A stretch of 64,000 bases of DNA from an uncultured Methanomassiliicoccus sp. (GCA_905202485.1 CAJKRY010000010.1:1-64000); one strand, 5' to 3'. Counted from the stretch's first letter, positions 25,759 to 33,596 are shown. Numbers and translations are program-made. Notes: generated from the letters alone by a model not told the origin.

Positions 25759-26256
25759 ATGAGTGAAATCAGAATCAGAAAGCGTCACAGGCTGAGAGAA
25801 AAAGAAGTAAAGGTCTTGGAAGAAGAGATAAAACAGCGTCTGGGCATCGAGAAGCTCTTCGGCACGAGCATTCCGGTAGACCGCGCTGAAGGGCCTGAAT
25901 TTGATGTCATTTTCGTCAACAATGAAATTCTGGGTCTCATATATGAGGATAAAGCCTTCCTGAGCGTGCGCGGGCTGCTGAAATATCCTGCTTCGAGATA
26001 TGGAATTACCGTGGATATGGGAGCCGTACCGTTTGTCACGAAAGGCGCTGATATCATGGGCCCGGGAATAACCGATGCGGATTCCGAAATAGCCCCAGGC
26101 GATTTAGTCTGGATCAAGGATATTAAAAACGGAGTGCCGCTGGCAGTCGGACAGGCCCTCATCAGCGGAGAGCAGATGAAGAGCAAATCCCCGGGAAAGG
26201 CAATAAAAAATATTCATCATGTCACAGACAAACTGTGGAAAGCTGGAGAAGACTGA
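25759..26256 (+). CDS. PUA domain RNA-binding protein (MCT-1/Tma20-like)
   Basis: A 165-residue archaeal protein with an N-terminal domain (about 1-75, IRKRHRLREKEVKVLEEEIK) and a C-terminal PUA domain (about 80-155; VDMGAVPFVTKGADIMGPGI, and a GDLVWIKD strand). This matches the COG2016 family related to eukaryotic MCT-1 and the C-terminal half of eIF2D. A role in ribosome or tRNA interaction is inferred. Its 3' end overlaps the upstream open part of the sepF frame. Confidence 0.85.
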   Translation: MSEIRIRKRHRLREKEVKVLEEEIKQRLGIEKLFGTSIPVDRAEGPEFDVIFVNNEILGLIYEDKAFLSVRGLLKYPASRYGITVDMGAVPFVTKGADIMGPGITDADSEIAPGDLVWIKDIKNGVPLAVGQALISGEQMKSKSPGKAIKNIHHVTDKLWKAGED

Positions 26257-26273
26257 TACTTTTTCCGAATGAG

Positions 26274-26282
26274 ATATATATA
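26274..26282 (+). promoter_or_regulatory. TATA-like element before sepF
   Basis: ATATATATA lies 34-42 bases before the proposed TTG start of sepF, just past the stop of the PUA gene. It suggests that sepF has its own promoter. Confidence 0.4.
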
Positions 26283-26315
26283 GATGATGGCATTGCGAGT
26301 TTAGAGGGATGCAAG

Positions 26316-26684
26316 TTGGCTTTTCCGAGATTTGGTAAAGGAGACAAAAAGGGAAACGGCGAAGGTGAGATTGAGTATCTGGACCTTGGAAGCATGTACT
26401 TCGAAGGCGAGACAAATGCAGGAAATCTCATTAAATTAGCTGAAATTTACAGATACGAAGATCTTAACAAAATCATACAAGGCGCGTATGATGGAAATAT
26501 CATTCTAATTGACTATTCTCCAATTGCAAACGATCATGATTCCCTGAGAAGGATCACCAGCGAGTTAAAGGCAGTAGCCAGAGATGTCAACGGAGATGTT
26601 GCGGCTATTGAGAACAACATACTGATTCTTGCCCCGAACGGAATAAAAATTGACCGCAGCAAGATCAAAGGAGGATTCAGCTGA
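26316..26684 (+). CDS. sepF: Archaeal SepF, FtsZ membrane anchor
   Basis: SepF ties FtsZ to the membrane at the archaeal division site. The conserved core (about residues 25-115) includes EIEYLDLGSMYFEGETNAGN and the strands NIILIDYSPIA and AAIENNILILAPNGIKI. The TTG at 26316 is chosen because GAGGGA sits six bases upstream and gives a short N-terminus MAFPRFGKGDKK of the amphipathic type. The frame is also open upstream into the PUA gene. The length of 122 residues is normal. A hairpin follows the stop. Confidence 0.82.
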   Translation: MAFPRFGKGDKKGNGEGEIEYLDLGSMYFEGETNAGNLIKLAEIYRYEDLNKIIQGAYDGNIILIDYSPIANDHDSLRRITSELKAVARDVNGDVAAIENNILILAPNGIKIDRSKIKGGFS

Positions 26685-26690
26685 TCAATT

Positions 26691-26709
26691 GAGCGCCTTA
26701 CGGGCGCTT
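26691..26709 (+). terminator. Hairpin after sepF
   Basis: AGCGCC (26692-26697) pairs with GGCGCT (26703-26708), extended by a G-T pair, with a 5-base loop. It starts right after the sepF stop and before the TATA element of the HD-domain gene. Confidence 0.45.
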
Positions 26710-26720
26710 AGTCTCCAACA

Positions 26721-26730
26721 TTTAATATAC
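26721..26730 (+). promoter_or_regulatory. TATA-like element of the HD hydrolase gene
   Basis: TTTAATATAC is 21-30 bases before the GTG at 26751, fitting a leaderless transcript with a GTG start. Confidence 0.5.
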
Positions 26731-26750
26731 AAATTTTACATCTTTACAAC

Positions 26751-28061
26751 GTGTCATCTAAGGTCATTCATGACAGTGTGCACGGCAGCGTAAAAGTAGA
26801 AGGTATTTTTTTAGAGCTGCTTCAGAGGCCGGAAATACAGCGTCTTCAATCAATTCACCAGCTGGGTCTGGCATACTATGTTTTTCCAGGAGCTAATCAC
26901 ACCAGGTTAGAGCATTCTCTCGGCACATATCATATGGCTAAGACCATGGCGGCATCCCTGGAGCTTAGTAAAGAAGACACGAGGACGGTATGCGCGGCCG
27001 CGATGCTTCATGACCTGGGGCATTCACCTTATTCTCACACTTTGGAGGAAGTGATTGAAAACATCACAGGCATGGATCACATGAACACGACATGCGATGT
27101 TATCATGGGCCGCATTCCTTTTGTAACTGAAACTTACAAAAAAACAATGGGAGAAACGGCACCGATCGCAGAAGTGCTGGAAAATGAAGGTATTTCTGCG
27201 GAGGACGTCTGCAGCCTTATTTCCGCATCAAGCAGGGAGTCACCAAACTGGCAGACATATTTTGATCTGGAAAACGGACAGGGAAGCTTCAGAGAAAAAA
27301 CATATCTCAAAAATATAATCTCCGGGCCGCTGGACGTCGATCAGATGGATTACCTGCAGAGAGATGCTTACTACACTGGAGTAGCGCATGGAACTATTGA
27401 TGTAGATAGGCTGATGCAAACCGTAACCATATCGCACGGCGGCCTGGCAATACACAAAAGCGGCTTAGTGGCAGTGGAGGGGCTGATGGTAGCCCGTTCG
27501 TTGATGTATACTTCTGTTTATTTTCACAAGACCGTCAGAATTGCAGAGATGATGCTCTGCAAGGCAATAGACACCGCTCCGCCCTCAATTCTGCAGAATG
27601 CACATTTGAATACAGACGCTGCGCTGAATCTTGAACTTCAAAACAACAATGAAGACTCACAGAGGCTTATGACGCTTCTCAATTACCGCAGACTGTATAA
27701 AAAGGCCCTCAGTGAAACGGCATCATCTCTCAGTGATGAGCAGAGAACGAGTCTCATTGAGATCGCCGACTACAAAAAAAGAAAACAGAAAGAAATTGAA
27801 ATTGCCGACAGAGCAGGAGTTCCTCACACGGATGTCACTTTGGACATCCCTAGTAAGTCGATTCTTTTATCAGAGCTTACAATCGGCAAAACGGAAGTGC
27901 CCATCTTGGACAACGGCAGAGTAAGAACCTTATCAAAATACAGCCCGCTGGCAAGAGCCATTCAGGCAAGAAGCGTCCATGACTGGGCCTTCCTTGTGTC
28001 TTCTCCGCAGCACTGCGCAGAAGACGTAAGAAAAGCCGCAGCCAAGGTGCTGTTTGATTAA
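26751..28061 (+). CDS. HD domain phosphohydrolase (dGTPase/SAMHD1-like)
   Basis: A 436-residue cytosolic hydrolase. It opens with KVIHDSVHGSVKVEG. The HD metal site is seen as HTRLEHSLGTYHMAKTM and AAMLHDLGHSPYSHTLEE, followed by SGPLDVDQMDYLQRDAYYTG, the typical third block. Members hydrolyse dNTPs or other nucleotides; the substrate here is unproven. The start is GTG. It converges with rtcB and the stops share four bases (TTAA). Confidence 0.92.
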   Translation: MSSKVIHDSVHGSVKVEGIFLELLQRPEIQRLQSIHQLGLAYYVFPGANHTRLEHSLGTYHMAKTMAASLELSKEDTRTVCAAAMLHDLGHSPYSHTLEEVIENITGMDHMNTTCDVIMGRIPFVTETYKKTMGETAPIAEVLENEGISAEDVCSLISASSRESPNWQTYFDLENGQGSFREKTYLKNIISGPLDVDQMDYLQRDAYYTGVAHGTIDVDRLMQTVTISHGGLAIHKSGLVAVEGLMVARSLMYTSVYFHKTVRIAEMMLCKAIDTAPPSILQNAHLNTDAALNLELQNNNEDSQRLMTLLNYRRLYKKALSETASSLSDEQRTSLIEIADYKKRKQKEIEIADRAGVPHTDVTLDIPSKSILLSELTIGKTEVPILDNGRVRTLSKYSPLARAIQARSVHDWAFLVSSPQHCAEDVRKAAAKVLFD

Positions 28062-29509
28062 CCTTTCATGACGCCTAACGGCACCAGTTTGGCTACTTTC
28101 TTAGAGAGGCCGGCTCCGGCAACGACGTCTATGACATTTTCAATGCTCTTATAGGCATCAGGAGCTTCCTCAAGAATTCCGTCTTTGGTGGCAGACTTGA
28201 GGAAAATTCCCATTCCTTCCATGTTTGTTTTGATACCCTGCACAGTAAATTTGCGCATTGCTTCAGAGCGGGACATAATTCTTCCGGCACCGTGGCAGGT
28301 GGAACCGAATGTCTCGGACATACCGCATTCTGTACCTACCAGCACATAGCTTCCGTGACCCATGTCACCCGGAATGAGTACGGGCTGGCCGACTGAAGAA
28401 TAGCATGCCGGAATTTCCGGATGCTCTTTGGGAAATGCTCTGGTGGCGCCTTTGCGGTGTACATACACTTTTCTGCGCTGGCCGTCCACATTATGCTCTT
28501 CCAGCTTGGCGATGTTGTGGGCTACGTCATACACCTGATGCATGCCCATATTCTCTGCATCGCGCTTGAAGCATTCCTCAAATGATTCTCTGATCCAGTG
28601 TAAAATCATCTGTCTGTTGGCCCAGGCATAGTTGGCTCCGCAGGCCATGGCTTTGAAGTAATCTTCCCCGTCTTTGCTGTTTACGGGAGCGCAGGCCAGC
28701 TGTCTGTCCGGCAGCTGCAGTCCTACTTGTTTTACATTTTTTTCCATTACCTGGAGATAGTCGGTTGCAATCTGATGCCCGCAGCCTCTGGAACCGCAGT
28801 GCACTGTCACCGTCACCTGTCCTTTTCTGAGTCCAAAGGCTTTGGCGGCTTCTTCATCAAAGATCTCTTCAACATAATCAACTTCAAGGAAGTGGTTCCC
28901 AGAGCCTAAAGAACCCAGCTGGGGAATTCCTCTTTTTCTCGACTTGTCGCTTACTTTGGAAGGGTCTGCATTTTTCATTCTGCCTTCTTCTTCAGTGACG
29001 CGCAGATCTTCATCCCAGCCGTAGCCGTTCCTGACTGCCCATTCCCCGCCCTCGACCAGAACTTCATCGATCTGTGCCCTGGTGAGATTGATGAGTCCTT
29101 CAGAGCCCACTCCGGAAGGCACGTTTTTGAAAAGCGTGGAAACCAGTTCTTTGATATAAGGCTGCACATCTGAGACTTCTAAGTCTGTACGCACCAGCCT
29201 CACCCCGCAGTTTATGTCGAATCCGATTCCGCCTGGAGAAATTACTCCTTCGTCGGCATCCATGGCTGCCACTCCTCCAATGGGAAAACCATATCCCCAG
29301 TGGATATCCGGCATTGCCAGCGAATTACCTACAATCCCAGGCAGGCATGAAACATTTGCGGCCTGCTCTGGTGCATCGTCTTCCCTCAGTGCCTGGAGCA
29401 TTTCACCTCCAGAATATATGACAGCGTCTGTGTTCATCCCGGATTTGTAACCGCGCGGAATCTTCCAGCGGAAGTCGTCTATTTTCTCAAGTGGACCTTC
29501 GTAGCTCAT
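28058..29509 (-). CDS. rtcB: tRNA-splicing ligase RtcB
   Basis: The GTP- and Mn-dependent ligase that joins tRNA exon halves after intron removal. The 483 residues keep the metal and guanylate-site motifs: GGVAAMDADEGVISPGGIGF, DINCGVRLV, GSGNHFLEV, VHCGSRGCGHQI, and the catalytic histidine region in GSTCHGAGRIMSRSEA. It is a true partner for the intron-containing tRNA-Trp at 30.9-31.1 kb. The start ATG lies 40 bases from the divergent acetyltransferase frame. Confidence 0.98.
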   Translation of the reverse strand: MSYEGPLEKIDDFRWKIPRGYKSGMNTDAVIYSGGEMLQALREDDAPEQAANVSCLPGIVGNSLAMPDIHWGYGFPIGGVAAMDADEGVISPGGIGFDINCGVRLVRTDLEVSDVQPYIKELVSTLFKNVPSGVGSEGLINLTRAQIDEVLVEGGEWAVRNGYGWDEDLRVTEEEGRMKNADPSKVSDKSRKRGIPQLGSLGSGNHFLEVDYVEEIFDEEAAKAFGLRKGQVTVTVHCGSRGCGHQIATDYLQVMEKNVKQVGLQLPDRQLACAPVNSKDGEDYFKAMACGANYAWANRQMILHWIRESFEECFKRDAENMGMHQVYDVAHNIAKLEEHNVDGQRRKVYVHRKGATRAFPKEHPEIPACYSSVGQPVLIPGDMGHGSYVLVGTECGMSETFGSTCHGAGRIMSRSEAMRKFTVQGIKTNMEGMGIFLKSATKDGILEEAPDAYKSIENVIDVVAGAGLSKKVAKLVPLGVMKG

Positions 29510-29551
29510 TCAAAACAGCAAATAACAACGTGCTATAACCTCTTGCCGGTT

Positions 29552-29559
29552 GGTATATA
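29552..29559 (+). promoter_or_regulatory. TATA-like element of the acetyltransferase gene
   Basis: GTATATAT lies about 40 bases before the ATG at 29598, in the 88-base divergent spacer shared with rtcB. Confidence 0.4.
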
Positions 29560-29597
29560 TCCCACATGTTGCAGAGACACTATCCGGGATTCTGCAG

Positions 29598-30677
29598 ATG
29601 TCTGACAAACTAATCAATGAAGAGATATTCGTAAGACCTTACTGCCTCGGCGACGAAGAAAGAATAGTACCTTTTCTGGAGATGTATATGGGATGGAGGG
29701 CGCCGAAGGGAGTTGTGCCTGCCGAGCACTGGAAATGGAAATATCTGAATAACCCCGTAAGCGAAGCCGCTGTCTGCATAGCAGAATACAATGGTAATCT
29801 GGTCTCGGCTGCAGCCTCAATACCATCTGAGATTCTTCTGCGCGGAAAACCCGTTCTTTCAGCTCAGGGAACGGATCTCTGCACCAGTCCGGAGTTTAGA
29901 GGCAAAGGTCTGATCAGCAGAGTTTCAGACTGCAGGGATAAAATAAAAGAGGATCTGGGTGTGAAGCTGGATTACGGTTTTCCCAATAAGGCATCATCAT
30001 ATGTAAGTTTAGAAAAGAGAGGATTTGAAATCGTACCTTTAAAATTCATTCAGTTCCGGTACGTGATAGATCTAGATGAGTTCTTTCAGGGCAGTGTCGG
30101 CAAGGCCAAACGGATGGCCTACTCTGCAATCAAATCAATGAGAAAGGTCTCTTCGTCACCTGAAATTGAGATTGAAGAAATAACAGAATTCAGAAAAGAG
30201 TTTCAGGAATTCTTTGAAAAATGCTCTAAAAATTTTGACCTTATCGCCGCCAGACGGCCGGGAAACCTCAATTGGAGGTATCTAGACCCCAGAGCCGGGC
30301 AGTTCAAAGCATTCTGCGCAAGAAGAAATGGAGAACTCGCCGGTTACATTGTGATAGGAAGAAGAGGAAACGATGCATCGATAGCTGACTTGTTAATCTC
30401 TCCCAAAGACACCAAGGCTCTGGATTCTCTGATCGTAAAAGCGATTCAGCATTCCGCAGAAACAGAAGCGTGCAGTCTGCTGTGCCTTCTGCCCAATGAA
30501 CACCCATACGGCAGAAGAATGTCTGCGGCAGGGTTCCTTGTGGAAGAAAGGTACACCGGAGACATAAAAATGAGTATGATCTGGAAAGGCCCTGAGTTAG
30601 ACGATAATATTAAAAAAATGCTAAAAAACGAATACATGAAATGTCACATAACTCTGGGAGACACCGACTGGATATGA
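29598..30677 (+). CDS. GNAT family acetyltransferase
   Basis: About 359 residues from the ATG at 29598 (MSDKLINEEIFVRPYCLGDE). The N-terminal half (about 10-150) is a GNAT domain with LSAQGTDLCTSPEFRGKGLI as the acetyl-CoA-binding segment. The C-terminal half is a second GNAT-like unit (about 190-340, RRNGELAGYIVIGRR). This two-domain form resembles enzymes acting on sugars or antibiotics, but the acceptor is unknown. An upstream in-frame TTG at 29550 overlaps the promoter and was not chosen. Confidence 0.82.
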   Translation: MSDKLINEEIFVRPYCLGDEERIVPFLEMYMGWRAPKGVVPAEHWKWKYLNNPVSEAAVCIAEYNGNLVSAAASIPSEILLRGKPVLSAQGTDLCTSPEFRGKGLISRVSDCRDKIKEDLGVKLDYGFPNKASSYVSLEKRGFEIVPLKFIQFRYVIDLDEFFQGSVGKAKRMAYSAIKSMRKVSSSPEIEIEEITEFRKEFQEFFEKCSKNFDLIAARRPGNLNWRYLDPRAGQFKAFCARRNGELAGYIVIGRRGNDASIADLLISPKDTKALDSLIVKAIQHSAETEACSLLCLLPNEHPYGRRMSAAGFLVEERYTGDIKMSMIWKGPELDDNIKKMLKNEYMKCHITLGDTDWI

Positions 30678-30764
30678 AGCGCTACCGCTGTGTCCAAAGA
30701 TAATTCTAAAAATCAGAATAAGAAAAGAAATGCAGTATGATGGATCAATAAACTGTAATGAAGG

Positions 30765-30838
30765 GGCCCGGTCCGAGATTTGAACTCGAGTCTAGGGATC
30801 CACAGTCCCACAGGATGCCAGGCTACCCCAACCGGGCC
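30765..30838 (-). tRNA. tRNA-His (GTG)
   Basis: Acceptor GCCCGGT pairs with ACCGGGC. The extra G at position -1 is encoded and faces C73, both tRNA-His identity marks. The anticodon loop CTGTGGA holds GTG. The T arm TCGAG-TTCAAAT-CTCGG is perfect apart from one G-U pair. No 3' CCA is encoded. Confidence 0.95.
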
Positions 30839-30915
30839 ATATATACAGCGTTTCAGCGACTAGTTTAAGAAGTTTGGTTAATTGATTAAAAAGATACAAC
30901 AATTTATGCGGTAAG

Positions 30916-31085
30916 TGGGGGCACTGGGATTTGAACCCAGATCAGCGGGTTTCCACCACATGGGGAGCGACCCCATGCGAATTAACGAGTCAGCGCTCCA
31001 GTTAGTCATCACCGGTCAGCAAACCCGTTCGCAGTCATTCTCGATAACTGGAGCCCGCGAGGATGCCGTGTTACCCCATACCCCC
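30916..31085 (-). tRNA. tRNA-Trp (CCA) with a large intron
   Basis: Acceptor GGGGGTA pairs with TGCCCCC and the discriminator is A. D arm GGGT/ATCC, anticodon stem GCGGG (31054-31058) with CCCGC (30945-30949), T arm CTGGG-TTCAAAT-CCCAG. The 5' exon ends in the anticodon loop CTCCA with anticodon CCA at 31049-31051. About 95 bases of intron (roughly 30953-31048, exact junctions uncertain) separate the two halves of the loop. The intron carries box C/D motifs (see separate entry). RtcB at 28.1-29.5 kb would ligate the exons. No 3' CCA is encoded. Confidence 0.92.
30990..31039 (-). ncRNA. Box C/D guide RNA inside the tRNA-Trp intron
   Basis: Reading the minus strand: a C'-like box AATGACT (31033-31039), a guide ending GGGTTTG, box D' CTGA (31016-31019), box C GTGATGA (31006-31012), a guide ending GGAGCG, and box D CTGA (30990-30993). 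By the N-plus-5 rule, the guide next to D pairs with GCTCCAGTTA of the 5' exon and targets C34. The guide next to D' pairs with AAACCCG of the 3' exon and targets C39. The arrangement matches the intronic guide known from haloarchaeal and other euryarchaeal pre-tRNA-Trp. Confidence 0.8.
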
Positions 31086-31096
31086 AGGGTTCAGCC

Positions 31097-31204
31097 TTAT
31101 GCCTTACGCATACGTTGTTGTCTCTTTCGGCGCCTCATTTTCTTTTTGCGCCATTTCCATCTTTGTTTACCCCGCTTTTTCCAAGCGCGTGAACTTCGTT
31201 TCAT
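31097..31204 (-). CDS. rpl41e: Ribosomal protein eL41
   Basis: A 35-residue, extremely basic peptide: MKRSSRAWKKRGKQRW, then alternating W/K/R and ending RMRKA. This composition and length are those of eL41, a single helix that bridges the two ribosomal subunits. AGGAGA (31211-31216) is six bases before the ATG. It is only 11 bases from the 5' end of tRNA-Trp and 65 bases from tRNA-Arg, all on the minus strand, so it may be transcribed with them. It is easily missed because of its size. Confidence 0.85.
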   Translation of the reverse strand: MKRSSRAWKKRGKQRWKWRKKKMRRRKRQQRMRKA

Positions 31205-31266
31205 CGTGAATCTCCTAATTTATTTCCACCGTGAACCGGTAGTTAGATATGAAGCTTTTGTTTGAA

Positions 31267-31344
31267 TGGCGAGCTCGGGGGGATTCGAACCCCCGACCAC
31301 TGACTTAGAAGGCCAGTGCTATATCCAGGCTAAGCCACGAGCCC
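31267..31344 (-). tRNA. tRNA-Arg (TCT)
   Basis: Acceptor GGGCTCG pairs with CGAGCTC (one G-U), discriminator G. The anticodon stem CTGGC/GTCAG encloses CTTCTAA with anticodon TCT. The T arm CGGGG-TTCGAAT-CCCCC is normal. A 3' CCA is encoded at 31267-31269, unlike the other tRNA genes in the window. Mature body is 31270-31344. Confidence 0.96.
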
Positions 31345-32092
31345 ACGGATTCAACATACCACACGTTTGGATATATCATGCGGTACTACTGCCTCCAAAG
31401 CTTTGTTACTTATATTTCTTTCTATCGGTCAAACTCAACCAGATCAGGCTTTTTCATTAGCATTGTTCAAACCATATATATTAACTTAAATGCTTTAATC
31501 TGTATTTTGAATGCATATAGATTGCAGAGAAGAAAGCCGCACTGCGTGTTTATTATGGAATATTCTATAATAACCATAATCCAATCCATCACTTCTACCG
31601 CAGAGAATTTTTAATATGTACATAAATTTAGAATCAAATATGAATTAACTGTAGATATGTTCAGTTTTTTAAAAAGATGAAAATAAGGCCTCCTGCAGAC
31701 CATGGTAAAAGTAACATATGTGGCAGAGATCTTCTATCCTGAGATTTTTGAAAATCTGGGCGGTGATATATCTGGATATTTCGTGTAAATATACTACTCA
31801 TACCTTAATGACATGCGTGATATCGGCGGCCTTGTGTCCAACGAAATCAGTACTGCAGTAACATATATACCATACAAAGCCCAGAAAGAAGTAAATAAAC
31901 AACTTCAAAAGAGAGCGGGGGTTCAAATCCCCCCCTGTCTTTGTTTTTTAAACTTGAAGATTAGGCATCATGACTTAAATATGCAGCAATCAGCATTGAT
32001 GCCCGCAGAAAGAGTGGTTTTTCCCCATAAAAACTGCCAAAACATGCGCATCATTCAAGTACTGGTTGAACCCTAAAACGCCTGGTGACGGG
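31345..32092. other. 748-base intergenic region containing a tRNA-Ala 3' fragment
   Basis: AT-rich and without a convincing gene. A 28-codon frame at about 31703 and an 87-codon frame at 31813-32076 lack any recognisable pattern. Positions 31916-31939 repeat exactly 24 bases of the tRNA-Ala 3' end (T arm plus most of the acceptor strand). No D arm or anticodon arm precedes them. A weak inverted repeat (TTATTAT / ATAATAA) is near 31550. The region looks like a scar of a lost insertion, which is inference. Confidence 0.5.
31916..31939 (+). repeat. 24-bp direct repeat of the tRNA-Ala 3' end
   Basis: Identical, in the same orientation, to 39754-39777 inside tRNA-Ala(GGC). It covers the T stem, T loop and acceptor strand to position 71, then diverges. 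tRNA 3' ends of this length are typical attachment sites of tyrosine-integrase elements, so this may be an att remnant. No integrase is present. Confidence 0.7.
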
Positions 32093-33286
32093 ATGAGGCT
32101 CATCATATATACAGGCAAAGGTGGAGTCGGAAAGACTTCAGTCGCGGCTGCAACTGCTCTCAAATGTGCTAGAAAGGGTTACAAAACGCTGATCATGTCT
32201 ACTGACGCTGCACACTCAGTATCGGATTCCATGGAAACTGAGCTCTGCGGGCAGCCTACAAGAGTCGAGGAGAATCTGGATGCACTTGAGATTGATATGT
32301 TATATGAACTGGAAACCCGCTGGAGCGAGATTCAGAAGTACATCTCAGACTTTCTTGTGTCCCAGGGCCTTGACGGCATCACCTCAAAGGAGATGTCTGT
32401 AATCCCGGGAATGGAACTGATGTCCGCCTTGTTCTATTTAGACGACTTCAACAAAAAAGGAACTTACGATGTAGTTGTGATGGATACAGCTCCTACGGGA
32501 GAGACCATCAAGCTGCTGTCATTCCCCGAGTCGTCAGAATGGTATTCTGACAAGCTGTACCGCATAATCCACAACCTCATCAAAGTAGCAAGGATGACAA
32601 TCGGAAAGGTAATGTCCACTCCGCTACCGTCAGAAGAGCTGCTCAAAGATCTGGAGATGCTGATCGGAAGGATGAAGAATGTCCAGCAGATTCTGGAAGA
32701 CCCGGAAATCACCTCGATCCGTTTGGTAGTAAACCCGGAAAAAATGGTAATCAATGAGACGAAACGTGCTTACACATACCTCTGTCTCTACGGCCTTACC
32801 GTAGAATGCCTGGTCATCAACAGACTGCTTCCAGACGGCAATGACGACTACTTCGCACAGAAGAGATCTGAACAGGAAAAATACATGAAAATCATCCAGG
32901 AATCCTTCGACCCCCTGAAGATGCTGAAGGCTCAGCAGCTACCAGTAGAGCTAGTGGGAATGAAATCTCTGGAGTATCTGGGAGATATGCTCTTCGGAGA
33001 CGATGACCCGACAAGCAGGTTCACCACCGAGAGGCCGATTGAAATTTACAGTGAAAATGGAAAAGATATTATTGCGCTAAGGCTGCCTTTCATGCCAAAA
33101 GAAAAAGTGCAACTCTATAAATCCTCGGACAGCCTTGTAGTAGAAGCAGGCCAGTACCGTAGATCGATGTCTCTACCATTTACATTCATAAAGAAAGAGC
33201 CAGAAAAAGCAGAGTTTACGGACGGCATGTTAAGAATAGTGTTCCCAGGAGATGATGTAAGTGGAGAACGAAAATACACAGTGTGA
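32093..33286 (+). CDS. ArsA/Get3-type ATPase with C-terminal Hsp20-like domain
   Basis: About 397 residues. The deviant Walker A GKGGVGKTSVAAATAL (about 8-23), STDAAHSVSDSM switch I and the DTAPTGETIKLLSFP switch II place it in the ArsA/Get3 family, which targets tail-anchored proteins or drives arsenite pumps. Residues from about 320 form a beta-sandwich (IALRLPFMPKEKVQLYKSSD), like the Hsp20-type C-terminus of several archaeal and cyanobacterial homologues. ATG 32093 is preferred over a TTG at 32066. No arsenic genes are nearby, so a Get3-like role is more likely. Confidence 0.88.
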   Translation: MRLIIYTGKGGVGKTSVAAATALKCARKGYKTLIMSTDAAHSVSDSMETELCGQPTRVEENLDALEIDMLYELETRWSEIQKYISDFLVSQGLDGITSKEMSVIPGMELMSALFYLDDFNKKGTYDVVVMDTAPTGETIKLLSFPESSEWYSDKLYRIIHNLIKVARMTIGKVMSTPLPSEELLKDLEMLIGRMKNVQQILEDPEITSIRLVVNPEKMVINETKRAYTYLCLYGLTVECLVINRLLPDGNDDYFAQKRSEQEKYMKIIQESFDPLKMLKAQQLPVELVGMKSLEYLGDMLFGDDDPTSRFTTERPIEIYSENGKDIIALRLPFMPKEKVQLYKSSDSLVVEAGQYRRSMSLPFTFIKKEPEKAEFTDGMLRIVFPGDDVSGERKYTV

Positions 33287-33596
33287 TGAAACTTACACCC
33301 AGCATGACTCAGGTCTGAAAGGTGAGGTTGAGAAACTAATTAATGTTATATTTCCGCCGGAAGCCAGACAGCATATGATAAGAGCTACCACAGAGGTCAT
33401 TCTTGCGGTGGACGCAGCAATGCCGAAAGGTCTTGTTCCTCAGGAAGTCAAAGACCAGTGCGAAGTCGTGAGAAGAGAAACAGCCACGTTGGTAAAGACA
33501 ATGGTGCACGCGGCAACCAATCCGCAGCAGCCGGCCGATAAGCCGAAATCAGAAGAAAACGAAGAAAAGGGTTTGCAGAAGATTGAGTTCTCCTAA
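33261..33596 (+). CDS. Hypothetical protein coupled to the ArsA/Get3 gene
   Basis: A 111-residue polar protein starting with GTG inside the last 26 bases of the ATPase gene, so translation is probably coupled. The middle (about 22-85) looks like one helical unit (EVEKLINVIFPPEARQHMIR, AAMPKGLVPQEVKDQCEVVR) that resembles archaeal proteins of unknown function encoded after ArsA-type ATPases. The C-terminus is disordered and charged. It could be a partner of the ATPase; no function is known to me. Confidence 0.7.
   Translation: MENENTQCDETYTQHDSGLKGEVEKLINVIFPPEARQHMIRATTEVILAVDAAMPKGLVPQEVKDQCEVVRRETATLVKTMVHAATNPQQPADKPKSEENEEKGLQKIEFS

Noticed and set aside
31703..31789. 28-codon frame starting MVKVTYVAEIF
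   Set aside because: No ribosome-binding site, no partner, and it lies in a region that looks like insertion scar.
31916..31939. A second functional tRNA-Ala gene
   Set aside because: Only the T arm and part of the acceptor are present; no D arm, anticodon arm or 5' acceptor strand precedes them.
31813..32076. 87-codon plus-strand frame
   Set aside because: It runs through the tRNA-Ala fragment and has no family pattern, ribosome-binding site or codon quality.
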